This document shows positions 63,776 through 64,000 of a stretch of DNA of 64,000 bases, one piece after another. Origin of the DNA: Bromus sterilis (lineage: Eukaryota; Streptophyta; Magnoliopsida; Poales; Poaceae); contig OX465598.1 in the NCBI GenBank assembly GCA_950022295.1, forward strand, positions 1,302,001 to 1,366,000, in the 5' to 3' direction. The stretch's first letter is position 1. Each line of letters starts with the position of its first letter. The position numbers and the translations under genes are program-made. The notes under the pieces are model-generated. The model was not told where the DNA came from, made no database searches, and saw nothing but the letters and a program-made list of their open reading frames with translations.

Positions 63776-64000
63776 GTTATATGGGCTATTCATCACCGTT
63801 TTGGGTCCCCGGAGTGATTTCCACCATTGACGAACCCCAGGGTGCATTTACGTGACGGTCATCAACCCTCGCACTTTTGGCCGATTCTGGCCTGTTTCAT
63901 GGGCTATTAATCACAGTTATATGGGCTATTCATCACCGTTTTGTGTCCCCGGAGTGATTTCCACCATTGACGAACCCCAGGGTGCATTTACGTGACGGTC
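63776..64000. repeat. Array continues past the window end
   Basis: Ordinary monomers run to the last base, and the final one (from 63945) is cut at 56 bases. Its upstream boundary reads TTTTGTGTCCCC, a private substitution also seen near 53188. No array edge or flanking unique DNA is reached on either side of the window. Confidence 0.9.

Larger units (their letters stand above)
1..64000. repeat. Continuous 140-bp satellite DNA array filling the window
   Basis: The same unit, starting with GTCCCCGGAGTGATTTCC and ending with CACCGTTTTGG, recurs every 140 or 139 bases from the first base to the last. It starts at 1, 141, 281, 421, 561 and so on, and the last partial copy begins at 63945. From the total length and the share of 139-bp copies I estimate about 458 monomers. 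Every copy I read is in the same orientation and I saw no non-satellite insertion. Neighbouring monomers differ at a limited set of positions, and the variants fall into recurring classes. Arrays of this size and order are known from eukaryotic centromeric, pericentromeric and other heterochromatic regions; that location is inferred here. I do not recognise the family or species. Confidence 0.98.

Noticed and set aside
1..64000. CRISPR array.
   Set aside because: The repeat is regular, but the whole 140-bp unit is conserved. There are no unique spacers of 25-40 bp between short repeats, and no cas genes.
1..64000. Tandem gene array (for example rRNA spacer, histone or small RNA genes).
   Set aside because: There is no conserved coding frame, no RNA polymerase III box pair or tRNA fold that I could recognise in the monomer, and no change in conservation along the unit that would suggest a transcribed core.
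1..64000. Assignment to a named satellite family or species.
   Set aside because: The 140-bp length and sequence recall no family I can name with confidence. The CAAAA words on the minus strand recall some plant satellites but are too weak to decide.
1..64000. Inverted monomer blocks or an array strand switch.
   Set aside because: I looked for reverse-complement landmarks such as CGTAAATGCACC and GGTGATTAAT along the + strand and found none, so the array keeps one orientation.

Overview
The whole 64-kb window is one uninterrupted, head-to-tail satellite DNA array. The basic unit is 140 bp, with a frequent 139-bp form, and I estimate about 458 copies from the spacing. All copies I read lie in the same orientation. 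I found no gene, RNA gene, mobile element, CRISPR array, non-satellite insertion or unique sequence. The few open frames of about 65 codons start at GTG or TTG, are made of satellite sequence, and are read-through artefacts.

The monomer is about 50% GC and keeps about 7 CpG per 140 bp. It contains a 22-bp segment duplicated in tandem, so the satellite has an older, smaller repeat inside it. A long, gene-free, higher-order-structured array of this kind is typical of a eukaryotic (peri)centromeric or other heterochromatic satellite. I cannot name the species or the satellite family from memory, and the sequence has no close match to the CENP-B box.

Above the monomer lies a mosaic of higher-order repeats (HORs) and larger segmental duplications, traced by shared diagnostic variants at exactly constant offsets. 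Region by region: (A) about 1-13930 holds blocks repeated at offsets of 5017, 4455 and 3199 bp, tagged by a 14-bp-deletion monomer seen three times. (B) About 15505-19424 is a tandem pair of 1957-bp 14-mers. (C) About 19700-29000 has 5-monomer (699 bp) units, part of which are paired into a 1398-bp 10-mer, and has partners elsewhere at offsets 6707 and 7265. (D) About 29000-42240 has nested duplications at offsets 2375, 1817, 1397 and 1816, with hybrid junction monomers. (E) About 42060-47830 is a tandem pair of 2933-bp 21-mers. (F) A roughly 4.3-kb segment at about 46950-51290 recurs at about 54635-58975 (offset 7685). A regular 9-monomer, 1258-bp HOR in about 2.9 copies lies between the two. 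(G) About 57700-63775 carries a 3211-bp (23-mer) duplication and brings back monomer classes typical of region A.

No genes act together here. What the window records is repeated unequal exchange or amplification at several unit sizes. No previously undescribed protein or RNA system is supported. The points worth following are the multi-scale HOR mosaic, the identifiable recombinant monomers, the 22-bp internal duplication, and the CpG-rich composition whose class-defining variants are often CpG transitions.
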